Notes: generated from the letters alone by a model not told the origin. Shown: positions 42,278 through 52,525, counted from the first letter of the stretch. The stretch: 64,000 nt of DNA from Bacteroides sp. (GCA_014802265.1 JAAVCP010000027.1:1-64000), one strand, 5' to 3'. Numbers and translations: made by a program.

Positions 42278-43170
42278 AACATATATCCTCATCAATCATC
42301 GTGTGCTTTGTGGCGATAGCCGCATTAGCGCACAACAAGGCTCAAATGAATAGATTATTTTTAATTCTTATGACAGCCTTCATCTGTTTTATCTCGATGG
42401 CGAAAAATGCTGAGATAAAAGTAGAATATACCTATACAGTTCGAGGAAATTCCGATAGTCGGATTCTAAGAGCCGGACAGACTCATTCAAAATACTATGA
42501 TCCGCAGTCTGAATGGTATGATTCAATAAGAAGCACTCCGGAAGGAATGGCTCATTGGAAAGAGATGTTTCAGGCTGAAGGAGAATATATCAGAAGTCAA
42601 GGCGGATTTGCTGAGGTTGGAATGTCGGTGACTTATCCGGGCAGAGGTTTATACGTGGTAAAAAATGATTCCTCTATGATTCTTTATGACAAAGTTAATG
42701 TTGATAAATATTATTATGAGGAGCCCCGGACAACTATTAATTGGAAAATAGATGACGATATAAAGAATATTCTCGGCTATGATTGTGTCAAGGCAACCGG
42801 GAAATATCACGGGAGAAAATGGGAAGCATGGTTTACGCCGGATATTCCCATAAGCGACGGGCCATGGAAACTCTGTGGCTTACCGGGGCTGATACTTTAT
42901 GCAAAAGATAAAAGTGGAGAATTTATATTCGAAGCTACCGGAATAGAAAAAGACAATAGCCCCCTGACTCCCGTTTACGGAATGGATACGTATGAAAAAA
43001 TCAAACGAAGAGATTTGCTTAAGGCTCAGAGAAATCATGCCGATAACCCGCTTGGTTCTTATGCTGCCTCGTCAGGAAGCAACCTATCATTACCTGCCGG
43101 AATTAACTTTGGCACCAGTGAAAAGACTAATGGCAAACCCAAGAATGATTTCATTGAAACTGATTACTGA
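42274..43170 (+). CDS. GLPGLI family protein (4) with tandem signal-like sequences
   Basis: ATG 42274 overlaps the previous stop (ATGA). The first 24 residues (MKHISSSIIVCFVAIAALAHNK) look like one signal peptide. A second, complete one (MNRLFLILMTAFICFISMAK) begins at residue 25 (ATG 42346). Two signals in a row suggest that one start is a relic of a lost gene or that the shorter form is used. The core is YDCVKATGKYHGRKWEAWF and GPWKLCGLPGLILYA; tail DFIETDY. Last gene of the operon. Confidence 0.85.
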   Translation: MKHISSSIIVCFVAIAALAHNKAQMNRLFLILMTAFICFISMAKNAEIKVEYTYTVRGNSDSRILRAGQTHSKYYDPQSEWYDSIRSTPEGMAHWKEMFQAEGEYIRSQGGFAEVGMSVTYPGRGLYVVKNDSSMILYDKVNVDKYYYEEPRTTINWKIDDDIKNILGYDCVKATGKYHGRKWEAWFTPDIPISDGPWKLCGLPGLILYAKDKSGEFIFEATGIEKDNSPLTPVYGMDTYEKIKRRDLLKAQRNHADNPLGSYAASSGSNLSLPAGINFGTSEKTNGKPKNDFIETDY

Positions 43171-43249
43171 CAAAAATATAAAGCTATGCCTTAAATTTTT
43201 AATCACACCGTGAGATTAGGGGGTAATCGTTATCATTTTTCATAAGTCG

Positions 43250-44623
43250 CTACAAGTGGAGGTCTTTTTTATGACCTAAGGTACGAGTGTAGCTGAAAAT
43301 ACCGGCACAAAGAGCGAAAATGATGCTAAGGGTCAGGCATAGTCTCACAGCTCCCATATCTCCGGCTACAAGTGCGAATATAGTGCTGACAAGGGTGGCT
43401 CCAAGAGTCTGACCGACAAGACGCGCTGTGCTTTGCACCCCTCCTGCCCCACCACTACGGTGAACCGGGGTAGCCATGACCATCACAATGTTATTCGGCG
43501 TCTGGAACATTCCAAAACCTATGCCACACACTGCCATTCGCCATGCTATATTCAACTCCGAAGGCGAGCTGCCGGAAAACAACAGCAATAACACACCGAC
43601 AACAAACACTCCCATTCCTACCGCAGCAGTGGCACCGGGGTTATGTTTCTCCACATATCGCGCAGCTATCGGAGACACAATCATAGTTGCCAATGGCCAT
43701 GGGGTCATAAGCAACCCGGTTGTTATCTCTGAGAAATGATAACTTTTAAGGTAAAGAAACGGCAATGCAATCATAGTCACATTCTGGGCTATGAAAGAGC
43801 ATACAGAGGTGGCTATGCTCATTGTATACATCGAGTTCTTAAACAAGTCAACCGGCAGAAGCGGTTGCTCGTGGTTGAACTGACGCCGAAAATAAAATAT
43901 ACCCACAATAATGCCTACCATAAGCATCAGACCGCTTACAAGTAAGTCACCTTTACGTGTAAAATTACCAAGAGCATAGAATATAAGCCCAAAAACTATC
44001 ATATTCTCAACCGCACTAATCCAGTCGAAACGCGGTTTATGAGCCACTACCGGATTCTGAGGCAACAATTTTAACCCGATAAAGAAGGCTATGATGCCGA
44101 GAGGCACATTTATCAGGAAGAGCCAATGCCAGGAGGCAACGGAAAGAATAGCTCCGGCAATAGTAGGTCCGGCAGCAGTTGCTATCGCTATGCACATAGC
44201 GTTAAGTGCCATTCCGCGCCCCAATATCTCACGCGGATAAATCAGCCTGACCAAAGCTATATTTACACCCATGACACATGCAGCCCCGACACCTTGAATG
44301 GCTCGTGCCAACACCACCATCGTAAAGTTCTGAGCGGATGCACACAGAGCAGATGAAGCTGTAAAAATGGCAACCCCCGTAAGGAAAGTGCGCTTATAGC
44401 TATGAAGATCTCCTATCGAGCTGACAGGCAAAAGAAGCATGGTTATGATCAGCTGATAAATTGTCACTATCCATACTGACGAAGAGTTACTTATATTAAA
44501 CTCCCCGGCAAGTACGGGTAAAGCCACATTGACAACTGTAACATCCAACACAGTCATCACAAGCACTATCTGCAATGCAATTATTGCAATATATTTTCTA
44601 TATGAGAATCCAATTCCAGTCAT
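43250..44623 (-). CDS. MFS transporter, DHA2-type drug exporter
   Basis: The 457-residue protein starts with the family motif LDVTVVNVALPVLAGEF and shows about fourteen helices, with SIGDLHSYKRTF as the conserved loop 2-3. It is a drug:H+ antiporter of the DHA2 type. Unlike the pump at 13-17 kb it has no adaptor or outer-membrane partner nearby. It lies 53 bp downstream of a winged-helix regulator gene on the same strand, which may control it. Confidence 0.88.
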   Translation of the reverse strand: MTGIGFSYRKYIAIIALQIVLVMTVLDVTVVNVALPVLAGEFNISNSSSVWIVTIYQLIITMLLLPVSSIGDLHSYKRTFLTGVAIFTASSALCASAQNFTMVVLARAIQGVGAACVMGVNIALVRLIYPREILGRGMALNAMCIAIATAAGPTIAGAILSVASWHWLFLINVPLGIIAFFIGLKLLPQNPVVAHKPRFDWISAVENMIVFGLIFYALGNFTRKGDLLVSGLMLMVGIIVGIFYFRRQFNHEQPLLPVDLFKNSMYTMSIATSVCSFIAQNVTMIALPFLYLKSYHFSEITTGLLMTPWPLATMIVSPIAARYVEKHNPGATAAVGMGVFVVGVLLLLFSGSSPSELNIAWRMAVCGIGFGMFQTPNNIVMVMATPVHRSGGAGGVQSTARLVGQTLGATLVSTIFALVAGDMGAVRLCLTLSIIFALCAGIFSYTRTLGHKKDLHL

Positions 44624-44676
44624 ATAATATTAACTCCGGAACGCCTCATTTGGTTCTTATTTTATGTTACCAAAAC

Positions 44677-45015
44677 CTATACACCGGGATACAACATCGT
44701 GCCCTTCAAAAACTCTGCTTCCTCTGTGCCTATAGCAGGCACAATATATTCTTTCAACGCACTTACATATTCTATAAATGCTCTCTTGCCGGCTTCAGTC
44801 ATGCGGCAGACAGTTCTTGGGCGTTTACCTTGAAATGTCTTGTCCACCTTTATGTAGCCCGCTTCCTCAAGTTTGGTTAGCTGCACACTCAGATTTCCCA
44901 TGGTAGCCTCCGTCTTTTGCTTAAGATACATAAAATCTGTTTCTTCCATACTCATCAGAATAGACAGTATGGACAGTCGAAGCTGAGAATGAATTATCGG
45001 ATTCAGTTCTGTCAT
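44677..45015 (-). CDS. Winged-helix transcriptional regulator (PF13601-type)
   Basis: The 112-residue protein has HSQLRLSILSILMSMEETDF, then LKQKTEATMGNLSVQLTKLEEAGYI (recognition helix) and RTVCRMTEAGKRAFIEYV, the DNA-binding plan of small single-domain winged-helix regulators in Bacteroidetes. Its start overlaps the membrane-protein stop (4 bp, 45012-45015), so the pair are coupled; the membrane protein may feed a signal to it. Confidence 0.85.
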   Translation of the reverse strand: MTELNPIIHSQLRLSILSILMSMEETDFMYLKQKTEATMGNLSVQLTKLEEAGYIKVDKTFQGKRPRTVCRMTEAGKRAFIEYVSALKEYIVPAIGTEEAEFLKGTMLYPGV

Positions 45016-45569
45016 AAATTTCTTAGATCTTGTTTCATTTTTAATCCCGGCATTATCATCATGACCACTATTGCCGCTGCAAACACAGGAATCTGATTCA
45101 CACCCGAAATTACTAACAACCCCACGGAGAATATAAAACCCGCAACAGAGCTATATGTCAGAAAAGGGTAAGAAATCACGGCTCCGGACACGTATGAACC
45201 TATCGAGAGTAGTAGTAAAATAAAAAACAGTATGTTAAACGAAATAAAAAACGATGCCAAAGAAAAACAGACTAATAAGACCGTAAGCATATACCATATA
45301 CTGCGTAGCGATGTGGCTATACCGGTCCGTATCAGTTTGGTGCGCGGTCGGTAAACCATTGTCATAGGAAAGCCTACTATCGGAATAAAATACCAACACA
45401 AATTACTGTAAGGATTACCGGTAATCACCAACAGCGCGTATATTAAAAGTGACACGAAAACTGTTACCCCACCCCATATCAGAAACGGTATATACGCATG
45501 TCGCAATACGCTCCGTCTTGTGTCAGATACCATACGGCTTATTATGTCTATGCTCTCTTCCGGTCTCAT
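45012..45569 (-). CDS. Membrane protein coupled to the winged-helix regulator
   Basis: A TAATTTTG box at 45598-45591 (minus strand) makes the ATG at 45569 the first start downstream of initiation; a longer frame from 45593 would begin inside the promoter. The 185-residue protein has an N-terminal soluble part (RPEESIDIISRMVSDTRRSV) and about five helices (WGGVTVFVSLLIYALLV and on). The ORF overlaps the regulator start. It is probably a sensor or sequestration partner, as in two-gene Bacteroidetes regulator/membrane modules. Confidence 0.72.
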   Translation of the reverse strand: MRPEESIDIISRMVSDTRRSVLRHAYIPFLIWGGVTVFVSLLIYALLVITGNPYSNLCWYFIPIVGFPMTMVYRPRTKLIRTGIATSLRSIWYMLTVLLVCFSLASFFISFNILFFILLLLSIGSYVSGAVISYPFLTYSSVAGFIFSVGLLVISGVNQIPVFAAAIVVMMIMPGLKMKQDLRNL

Positions 45570-45590
45570 TAGTAAACTCCGTTTCTTTTG

Positions 45591-45598
45591 CAAAATTA
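45591..45598 (-). promoter_or_regulatory. -7 box of the membrane protein/regulator operon
   Basis: TAATTTTG on the minus strand, 21 nt before ATG 45569. Confidence 0.5.
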
Positions 45599-45629
45599 AG
45601 AAAATAAGTTGAAAAAGTAAAGTAATTTA

Positions 45630-46001
45630 TCAGTATTGAATCATTCTAAACTCATATACTCCCTTATCCTCTTTCGGAGTGATCTTTGTACGCAGGCAAG
45701 GCTCAACAGGGCGACCATAACTATCAAAGTCAAGTGCTCTGTTTTCATTGAGGTCTTGAAAGGCATTTATAGAAATATCCTTATCTACATACCCACTCAA
45801 GTCAACAGAAATTACCACTGCCTCACTATCTATTTCAATTGCCTTACGAAAGATCTCATTATCGCCGTAAGCTGCCGAAACAAAGAGAGTGCCCTCAGCA
45901 TACGGAAGGTTATTAAAATAAAAACTATAACCTGTTGACTGCACCTCAGCGTTCATTCCCAATGCTATTGCAAGTGCGGTAAAAATAAACTGTTTTCTCA
46001 T
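45630..46001 (-). CDS. DUF2141-domain secreted protein
   Basis: The 123-residue protein has a signal peptide (MRKQFIFTALAIALGMNAEV). INAFQDLNENRALDFDSYG resembles the 'hDxNxNgxlD' pattern of DUF2141. Such proteins are often encoded next to outer-membrane receptors. It overlaps the barrel gene stop by 4 bp (45998-46001), so it is translated with it. Function unknown. Confidence 0.75.
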   Translation of the reverse strand: MRKQFIFTALAIALGMNAEVQSTGYSFYFNNLPYAEGTLFVSAAYGDNEIFRKAIEIDSEAVVISVDLSGYVDKDISINAFQDLNENRALDFDSYGRPVEPCLRTKITPKEDKGVYEFRMIQY

Positions 46002-48097
46002 TTCATCTGGTTTTTTAATGATTCATAAATTATCTGATTATTGAGTTTCCTTTGTGTAGAAACCTTTCTTTTCCCTTTATACAGATTCATCGTTACCCCT
46101 ACCCATATTAATTTACGTGATCCCGAAACCACATACGTCCTGTCAGAGGTGGCTTTGTCGCTCAAGTCTTTTGTATAAAGAGCCACATTACCAAACGGAT
46201 TGACCATACCTGCCATAAATGTTGCGTCACGATACGTGTATCCTACGCCGATATTAAACAGATTCTGATTAATTGTTGACACCATCTCACCCCAAAGCTG
46301 ATTATAAGTATTGTTATATCTTATCATTATCCACCACTGCCCTATCATCCCCATAAGCTGGGCATTGACAAACGGCTGTGAGTAAGAATGGCGATAATTA
46401 AGTCCACTGCTGACATACTTGTGCCAACCTCCTTCTAAAGAAAGAGTAAGCTGCCTTATGACAACAGGCATACGCACCATACCTTTTATTTCAAAATCAT
46501 TATTAAATCCGGCATTAAAATAAGTGCCGACTATGCCATAAGTCTTATATACCTTAGCCGACATAACCGGATTTCGACTGTATAGATTTGTTATCGACAA
46601 TTTAGCATGAATATTTTTGAAAATTCCATCACACTCTATCCTACCCTCAAACTTCCTATACGATTTTAAATCGGTATTCCCTATCATAAACTGATAATTG
46701 TCAATACGTTGTGCCACAGGATTAAGTTGATTTATTGATGGCGAAACGGTAGACGAATTTATCAATACAGACATGGATATATTGTGAAATGGACGATAAC
46801 CAAGCCATAATCTTGGGTTAACATACCCCGAAACGCTATTTACCGGTTGCCATATTGTGCTGAGAGTGCCTCTCACCCCTGCCGAATATTGTATTTTTCC
46901 TAAAGTCTGTTTCCATTCACAAAACAGAAAACCATCTGATTCTTTTTCTCTGATAACCTGATCGTATGTATTATACATAGCTTTATTCCACCCTGTTTTA
47001 CCATTTATTCCGGCAGACAATAGCCCTGCTCCAATCTTACTTTCCCATGCCCCTTCTGCGAGTAAATGGTAGCTGCGATGATCTATATCTGACACAATTG
47101 CTGTCTCAGGCGATTCATAGTAACGACTGTCGGAACCCGCTATAATCGTCGGGACCAAGTTAAAAAATATTTTATGACGCTTGTTAATCTTATAATGAAA
47201 ATAGACATCAATGTCACCCTGCCATGCTTCTGTCTCTGCTGTCTCCGTTTCATAACCGGTTATAGTGTTTTCATCGGTTTCAGTAGTCACAAAACCTTTT
47301 GCCGCATACTTATCATTTTTTCGGATAAGCCGTGCCTGCACATTAAACAGTATCTCATTCCCCTTTGCATAAGAATATTGTAGCGAGCCATGATGTGTGA
47401 CCATTCTGTTAGGGGTATTAATCCCGGATTCATATCTATTGACCACACCTCCATCAGGCATCACTATATGTTCTGTATTGTCACGGTAGCAATCCATATC
47501 CCACATCGGATTTGAATTGTAATCAAGACTCCATTCGCTCTTTCCTATATTATATTTAATAGAAACAGAATAGTTACCCCAGCCACGGTTAACCGACTGA
47601 AGTAAATTACACATCATGCCATATCCTGCTAAACGTCGGCTCACTTTAATCTCCAGAATGGCATCTACATCTCCATATCTAATTCCCGGAGTGGTTATTA
47701 GCTCCACCTTAATCACATCTTTTGACGAAATAGAAGTCAGGTCTCTCTCTGATGCCGGTTTATCATTTATTTTTATTAAAAGTCTGCTCTTGCCGGCTAA
47801 AGATATATTTCCCGTTGCCGGATTCACAATCAGCCCTGATATGGAAAGACCCGACAGAAGTTGGGTACAATTGCCGGTTACATTTTTCAGTTCTGCGGAG
47901 GGATAATATATGGTATTAGCTCCAAAACCGGTTGACTCTGGCGCAATGACCACCAATTCCTCTAATTCTTTCTCCAAACCCATCGTATCAGACATACATT
48001 CCTGAGCCATAATTCTATTGGCAAACAGAATTATTACCGATATTATAACTGTCATTTGCAGTAGAAATCTCTGAATTATAACGGTTTGAATACTCAT
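45998..48097 (-). CDS. TonB-receptor-like outer-membrane barrel (outer membrane beta-barrel family)
   Basis: The start is uncertain: the frame is open from 48139, and ATG 48097 (699 residues) gives a shorter pre-signal region before the hydrophobic MTVIISVIILFANRIMAQ segment. ATG 48055 would begin exactly there. A plug-like region follows (LEELVVIAPE, GKSRLLIKINDKPASERDLTS, IKVELITTPGIRYGDVDAILEI), then a large barrel. It lacks the carboxypeptidase-regulatory domain of the barrel at 38.8 kb. A 59-bp part of it (47770-47828) recurs at 51430. Confidence 0.82.
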   Translation of the reverse strand: MSIQTVIIQRFLLQMTVIISVIILFANRIMAQECMSDTMGLEKELEELVVIAPESTGFGANTIYYPSAELKNVTGNCTQLLSGLSISGLIVNPATGNISLAGKSRLLIKINDKPASERDLTSISSKDVIKVELITTPGIRYGDVDAILEIKVSRRLAGYGMMCNLLQSVNRGWGNYSVSIKYNIGKSEWSLDYNSNPMWDMDCYRDNTEHIVMPDGGVVNRYESGINTPNRMVTHHGSLQYSYAKGNEILFNVQARLIRKNDKYAAKGFVTTETDENTITGYETETAETEAWQGDIDVYFHYKINKRHKIFFNLVPTIIAGSDSRYYESPETAIVSDIDHRSYHLLAEGAWESKIGAGLLSAGINGKTGWNKAMYNTYDQVIREKESDGFLFCEWKQTLGKIQYSAGVRGTLSTIWQPVNSVSGYVNPRLWLGYRPFHNISMSVLINSSTVSPSINQLNPVAQRIDNYQFMIGNTDLKSYRKFEGRIECDGIFKNIHAKLSITNLYSRNPVMSAKVYKTYGIVGTYFNAGFNNDFEIKGMVRMPVVIRQLTLSLEGGWHKYVSSGLNYRHSYSQPFVNAQLMGMIGQWWIMIRYNNTYNQLWGEMVSTINQNLFNIGVGYTYRDATFMAGMVNPFGNVALYTKDLSDKATSDRTYVVSGSRKLIWVGVTMNLYKGKRKVSTQRKLNNQIIYESLKNQMK

Positions 48098-48360
48098 ATA
48101 TAATCTTAACCTGATTAACTGTTTTATTTCACACTGCAAATTTAATATATTTATTTTATAAACCTATTATAATTTATAAATATATTCTTAAATTCTGTTG
48201 TTTTCTCAAAATCATATTACTGCAACCCCTGAGCGCGAATTTAGTAATTACGACAAAATAAGTATGTTTTAGAAAATAATTAATGGAAATACAGGGATCT
48301 CCACATATTCTACCTCTCTATACTTGGATTCCTCATGAACACTCAAATTTCCCATAATGA

Positions 48361-48400
48361 AAGTCTCGACCACTCTGTTTCTTGAAAGTGATCGAGACTT
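48361..48400 (-). terminator. Terminator of the sigma/anti-sigma/secreted-protein operon
   Basis: AAGTCTCGACCACT (48361-48374) and AGTGATCGAGACTT (48387-48400) pair with one mismatch, 16 nt after the stop at 48417; only a weak T-run follows. Confidence 0.6.
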
Positions 48401-48416
48401 GAAGTGAGAAACTGTT

Positions 48417-49586
48417 TTAATTAAGAGATTTCAAACACTGATTCAATAATCTGTTTAGAACTGTCTCAGAATACTCCTTATCTGAAATCATACCTTTCAG
48501 TATTTCTCTGGCTGCCTCTATATCTGCCGGTGATACTTCTGGGTAGTTGGATTTAAAAGTAGCCTCAGAAAATTTATCCGAATTTAATTCCTTCTTAGCT
48601 TCTTGGAATGCCTCTACAACTAAGTCAATATATTCCTGTGTAACTTCAGGATACTCTGATTGTAAAGTCACATCAGAACGTTCTTTATCCGAAAACATAT
48701 CTTTCAGTATTTTACTGGCAATATTTACCAATGGCTCTATATTTAAAGATGTGGAGTCAGAATGGTTTATTATCTTCTCAAAACTTTCTTTATCCGAAAA
48801 CATATCTTTCAATATTCTTGTAGAAATATTTGTAGATGCCTCTAAAGCCTCTGCGGCGACTTCTGGATGTTGAGATAAAAATTGTGTCAACTTATAGGCT
48901 TTTGTAGCAAGCGCAATCCGAGTCTGAGGACTTGCTGAGGGTATATTTTGGAAATAGTTCATAAACATGTCAAACCATGTCTGTTGTGATATACCTGCTG
49001 GGGAAATAGTCATTGCTCCATTTGGGTAATTGTTAAGAAGGTTCAATTGCCGTTCTTGTTCAACTTGCTGCCGATATTTTAGTGTTGTGGCGTATGTAAT
49101 CGCAAGCTTACCTATTAACTTACCATCTTCTTCTTTGAAGTTTATTCCATACGCATAACGAAATATTCCCTCCGGGTCTTCTGATTTCGACGGTAAAAAC
49201 AAAGCATAGATATATTCGCAACCCGGTTCATTGATATAAACACCATCTGTACTGGCGTCTCCCACTGATAACTGTATCTCTTCATCTGTGTTTGAGACTT
49301 TGCCCCGGCTTATTCTATATGCCCTCTCGCTATCCTTATCAAACGCAGAGACAACGTCCTTAACAAGATTGATTTTATTTGCCGGGAGCACAAAATGATA
49401 AACATCGCTCTGTCCGATCTTAATATTGGACACAGGATCCTTATCAAGTGTATGGTTATCTGTAACCTCAGCCTTCGGGCAGTTGATTATGGCATCAAAT
49501 GCTGACTGGATATTTGTCTGAGCGGTAGCCATTAATGGAACAAGAGCTACCGTGAGGCTTATAAGCCTAAACAATGAGATTTTCAT
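48417..49586 (-). CDS. Secreted repeat protein of unknown function
   Basis: The 389-residue protein has a signal peptide (LISLTVALVPLMATAQ), then about 180 residues of mixed structure ending in a GIFRYAYGINFKEEDGKL segment that recalls DUF5024-type proteins in this phylum. The C-terminal 150 residues contain imperfect repeats around ILKDMFSDKE (twice identical, residues 259-268 and 294-303, plus ILKGMISDKE later) and YPEVT/YPEVS. It is last of three genes with an ECF sigma factor and a membrane protein, so it may be the target or sensor of that sigma system. Confidence 0.68.
   Translation of the reverse strand: MKISLFRLISLTVALVPLMATAQTNIQSAFDAIINCPKAEVTDNHTLDKDPVSNIKIGQSDVYHFVLPANKINLVKDVVSAFDKDSERAYRISRGKVSNTDEEIQLSVGDASTDGVYINEPGCEYIYALFLPSKSEDPEGIFRYAYGINFKEEDGKLIGKLAITYATTLKYRQQVEQERQLNLLNNYPNGAMTISPAGISQQTWFDMFMNYFQNIPSASPQTRIALATKAYKLTQFLSQHPEVAAEALEASTNISTRILKDMFSDKESFEKIINHSDSTSLNIEPLVNIASKILKDMFSDKERSDVTLQSEYPEVTQEYIDLVVEAFQEAKKELNSDKFSEATFKSNYPEVSPADIEAAREILKGMISDKEYSETVLNRLLNQCLKSLN
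48681..48816 (-). repeat. 105-bp spaced internal repeat in the secreted protein gene
   Basis: A nearly identical 31-bp segment (TTCTTTATCCGAAAACATAT...) lies at 48681-48711 and 48786-48816, 105 bp (35 codons) apart, giving a 35-residue period. DNA-level identity suggests a recent duplication. Confidence 0.6.
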
Positions 49587-49602
49587 ATTCTTTAGTATTT
49601 AT

Positions 49603-50289
49603 TTATTGCATTATTACTTTTCTGATTGCATTATCCATATCCCTATCTTCCTCACCAATAGCATCTAACAATGGAATTATATTATTAAGTCCATCTTTAT
49701 ATATCTCGGCAGTCTGTAGTGCAATCTCATTATCTATACGAGCTTGCTGTATGCGGAGATATTCATCAATATCTATATCATCGGTTTTCAAGACAGATTC
49801 TGACTTGCTAATCTCAGATTTGGTAGGTTTGGATTTGGAAACTGCAACTTGTTTAACTGAGGGAGTCGAGGTAATGTTTCTTTCCTCAACTTTAGAATGA
49901 TCTATTTCTTCTTGTGCCGGGAGTAAATTCTCTATTTCAGAAAATTGCTCTACCTTGGCAATTACAGGTTGAGTATCTGAATCAAATATACTGTCAATGA
50001 GCCTTACCATTATACCGGATGCAAACGCTACTATCCAAAAGATTATAGCCACCCGCTTTACCCATCTCATCTGCATAGGTTTTCTTTTGACACGTGGTCG
50101 AAATCGTTCCCATTCATCTTCTATGTCAATATCCGGCTGTTGAACATAGGCTCCCTTGACTATTGATGACATACTATAGATATCTCTCAGTTCGCCATCT
50201 CCCAATATAATATCCAGTTCCTCGTCTGACAAAGAGGAAGGAGCATCAAGCATTTTTGCTATCAATATTTCTTTCTGTTCTTCAGTCAT
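49603..50289 (-). CDS. Single-pass membrane protein, probable anti-sigma factor
   Basis: The 228-residue protein has a soluble N-terminal part (TEEQKEILIAKMLDAPSSLSDEELD) resembling the sigma-binding part of FecR-like anti-sigma proteins, one membrane helix (VAIIFWIVAFASGIMVRLI, residues about 78-96) and a Ser/Lys-rich, helical C terminus outside. The FecR domain itself is not seen. Its start overlaps the sigma-gene stop by 4 bp (50286-50289), a normal arrangement for sigma/anti-sigma pairs. Confidence 0.75.
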   Translation of the reverse strand: MTEEQKEILIAKMLDAPSSLSDEELDIILGDGELRDIYSMSSIVKGAYVQQPDIDIEDEWERFRPRVKRKPMQMRWVKRVAIIFWIVAFASGIMVRLIDSIFDSDTQPVIAKVEQFSEIENLLPAQEEIDHSKVEERNITSTPSVKQVAVSKSKPTKSEISKSESVLKTDDIDIDEYLRIQQARIDNEIALQTAEIYKDGLNNIIPLLDAIGEEDRDMDNAIRKVIMQ

Positions 50290-50771
50290 GATTTACCGGT
50301 TTTGAAATGATTTCTTAATTTTTTCAATGCCGACACTATATTCTTGTTAACTGCCGACACCGAGATATCTAAACTTTCGGCAGCTTCCTTATAGCTCATT
50401 CCATCGATATAAATTTTCTCAACAATCTGTTGCTCACGAAGTGTGAGCAGGCGTTTAATAACTGACAAGACTTCCTCATTACGCAACTCTGAATCGTATT
50501 CAGGTGTAGAAGATTCAAATGTCAGCTTCTGCCGAATCCTCTCCCTGGTATCAAGCATATTGATTTGGTTAAGACTCGCGTTACGCACTGATCTTATAAT
50601 AAACGCCATAGGATTATCAACTCTTATATCCGACTCCCAAAGTTTTAAAAACACCTCCTGAACCACATCCCTTGCCTTATCCTCTTCATGAAGAAGACTC
50701 ATTGCCAACCTCATTGAAGATGGAAAGCATCGTTTATATAGAGCCTCAAACTCAGTAATGGAATATTGCAT
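50286..50771 (-). CDS. ECF RNA polymerase sigma factor, Bacteroidetes type
   Basis: The 161-residue protein has sigma region 2 (EEDKARDVVQEVFLKLWES, then NPMAFIIRSVRNASLNQI) and region 4 (LTLREQQIVEKIYIDGMSYKEAAESLDISVSAVNK). It lacks extra domains. It is first of a three-gene operon. Sigma factors of this type usually respond to an outer-membrane transducer; the barrel at 46-48 kb is close but oriented as a separate unit. Confidence 0.9.
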   Translation of the reverse strand: MQYSITEFEALYKRCFPSSMRLAMSLLHEEDKARDVVQEVFLKLWESDIRVDNPMAFIIRSVRNASLNQINMLDTRERIRQKLTFESSTPEYDSELRNEEVLSVIKRLLTLREQQIVEKIYIDGMSYKEAAESLDISVSAVNKNIVSALKKLRNHFKTGKS

Positions 50772-51193
50772 TTTGAAGGTGATTTTTATATAGTAGACAG
50801 GTGAACTATCAAAATCATCACTTTAATAATAAAATAATTTTTTTAATTTGATAAAAATTAGATAATATTGTACTTGTCAAGCAGACTTGATAGTAATAAA
50901 TCGGAAATGCGTTACATAAAATCCCCCTTGTGTGATCTCATAAATAAACCTTTATCTAAGAATTGTTTTAACATTAGTGACAAGTCTCAAATCACTTGAC
51001 TATACGCAAGAAACCTTGACATCACTGCCAAGAGCTTCCTTACATGAAAAATTAAATTAATACACGTAGCTTTCACCCATGTTATGTAATTGAGTATTAA
51101 AAAATAGCGTCTCTATACTGATCCCCAATTGGTTAATAATCACTAAGTGCTAAATAGTACATTACTCAAAGGATATAATATATTGATTATTAT

Positions 51194-51235
51194 AAAAGCA
51201 ACACATTGAGCCGTAATACTCAATATGTTGCTTTT
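51194..51235 (+). terminator. Orphan intrinsic terminator in a 752-bp gene-free region
   Basis: AAAAGCAACACATTGAG (51194-51210) and CTCAATATGTTGCTTTT (51219-51235) pair with one mismatch and an 8-nt loop, followed by TTAATAATTTTT. No plus-strand protein gene lies upstream. It may end a small RNA or be left from a deleted gene. The rest of 50772-51523 is AT-rich and shows only the 59-bp repeat at 51430. Confidence 0.55.
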
Positions 51236-51429
51236 TAATAATTTTTCAGTCTACTTGATTATCAATCAAAATTGGCTATATAACTCTAAATCCATTGCAT
51301 GTTTATAGTTACTCCTATATAATATCTAACGGAAGGGTTTTGTCAACTTTCGCTTCTCTTACTGAACGAGCTATTCCGGTAAAAATCTCAATGACTACCC
51401 TATGATGCAATTCTTATCCCGAACTCGCG

Positions 51430-51488
51430 TTTTTATTAAAAGTCTGCTCTTGCCGGATAAAGATATATATCCCGTTGCCGGATTCACA
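51430..51488. repeat. 59-bp copy of an internal part of the barrel gene at 47.8 kb
   Basis: 51430-51488 matches 47770-47828 in 57 of 59 positions (e.g. AAAAGTCTGCTCTTGCCGG in both), in the same orientation. The source lies in the plug-like coding region of the barrel gene. The copy has no open context, so it is a scar of a duplication or of a lost paralog. Confidence 0.75.
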
Positions 51489-51523
51489 GTTTGAATAAGT
51501 CAATGAGTGTGTACCGGACTTAC

Positions 51524-52525
<1,002 letters not shown>

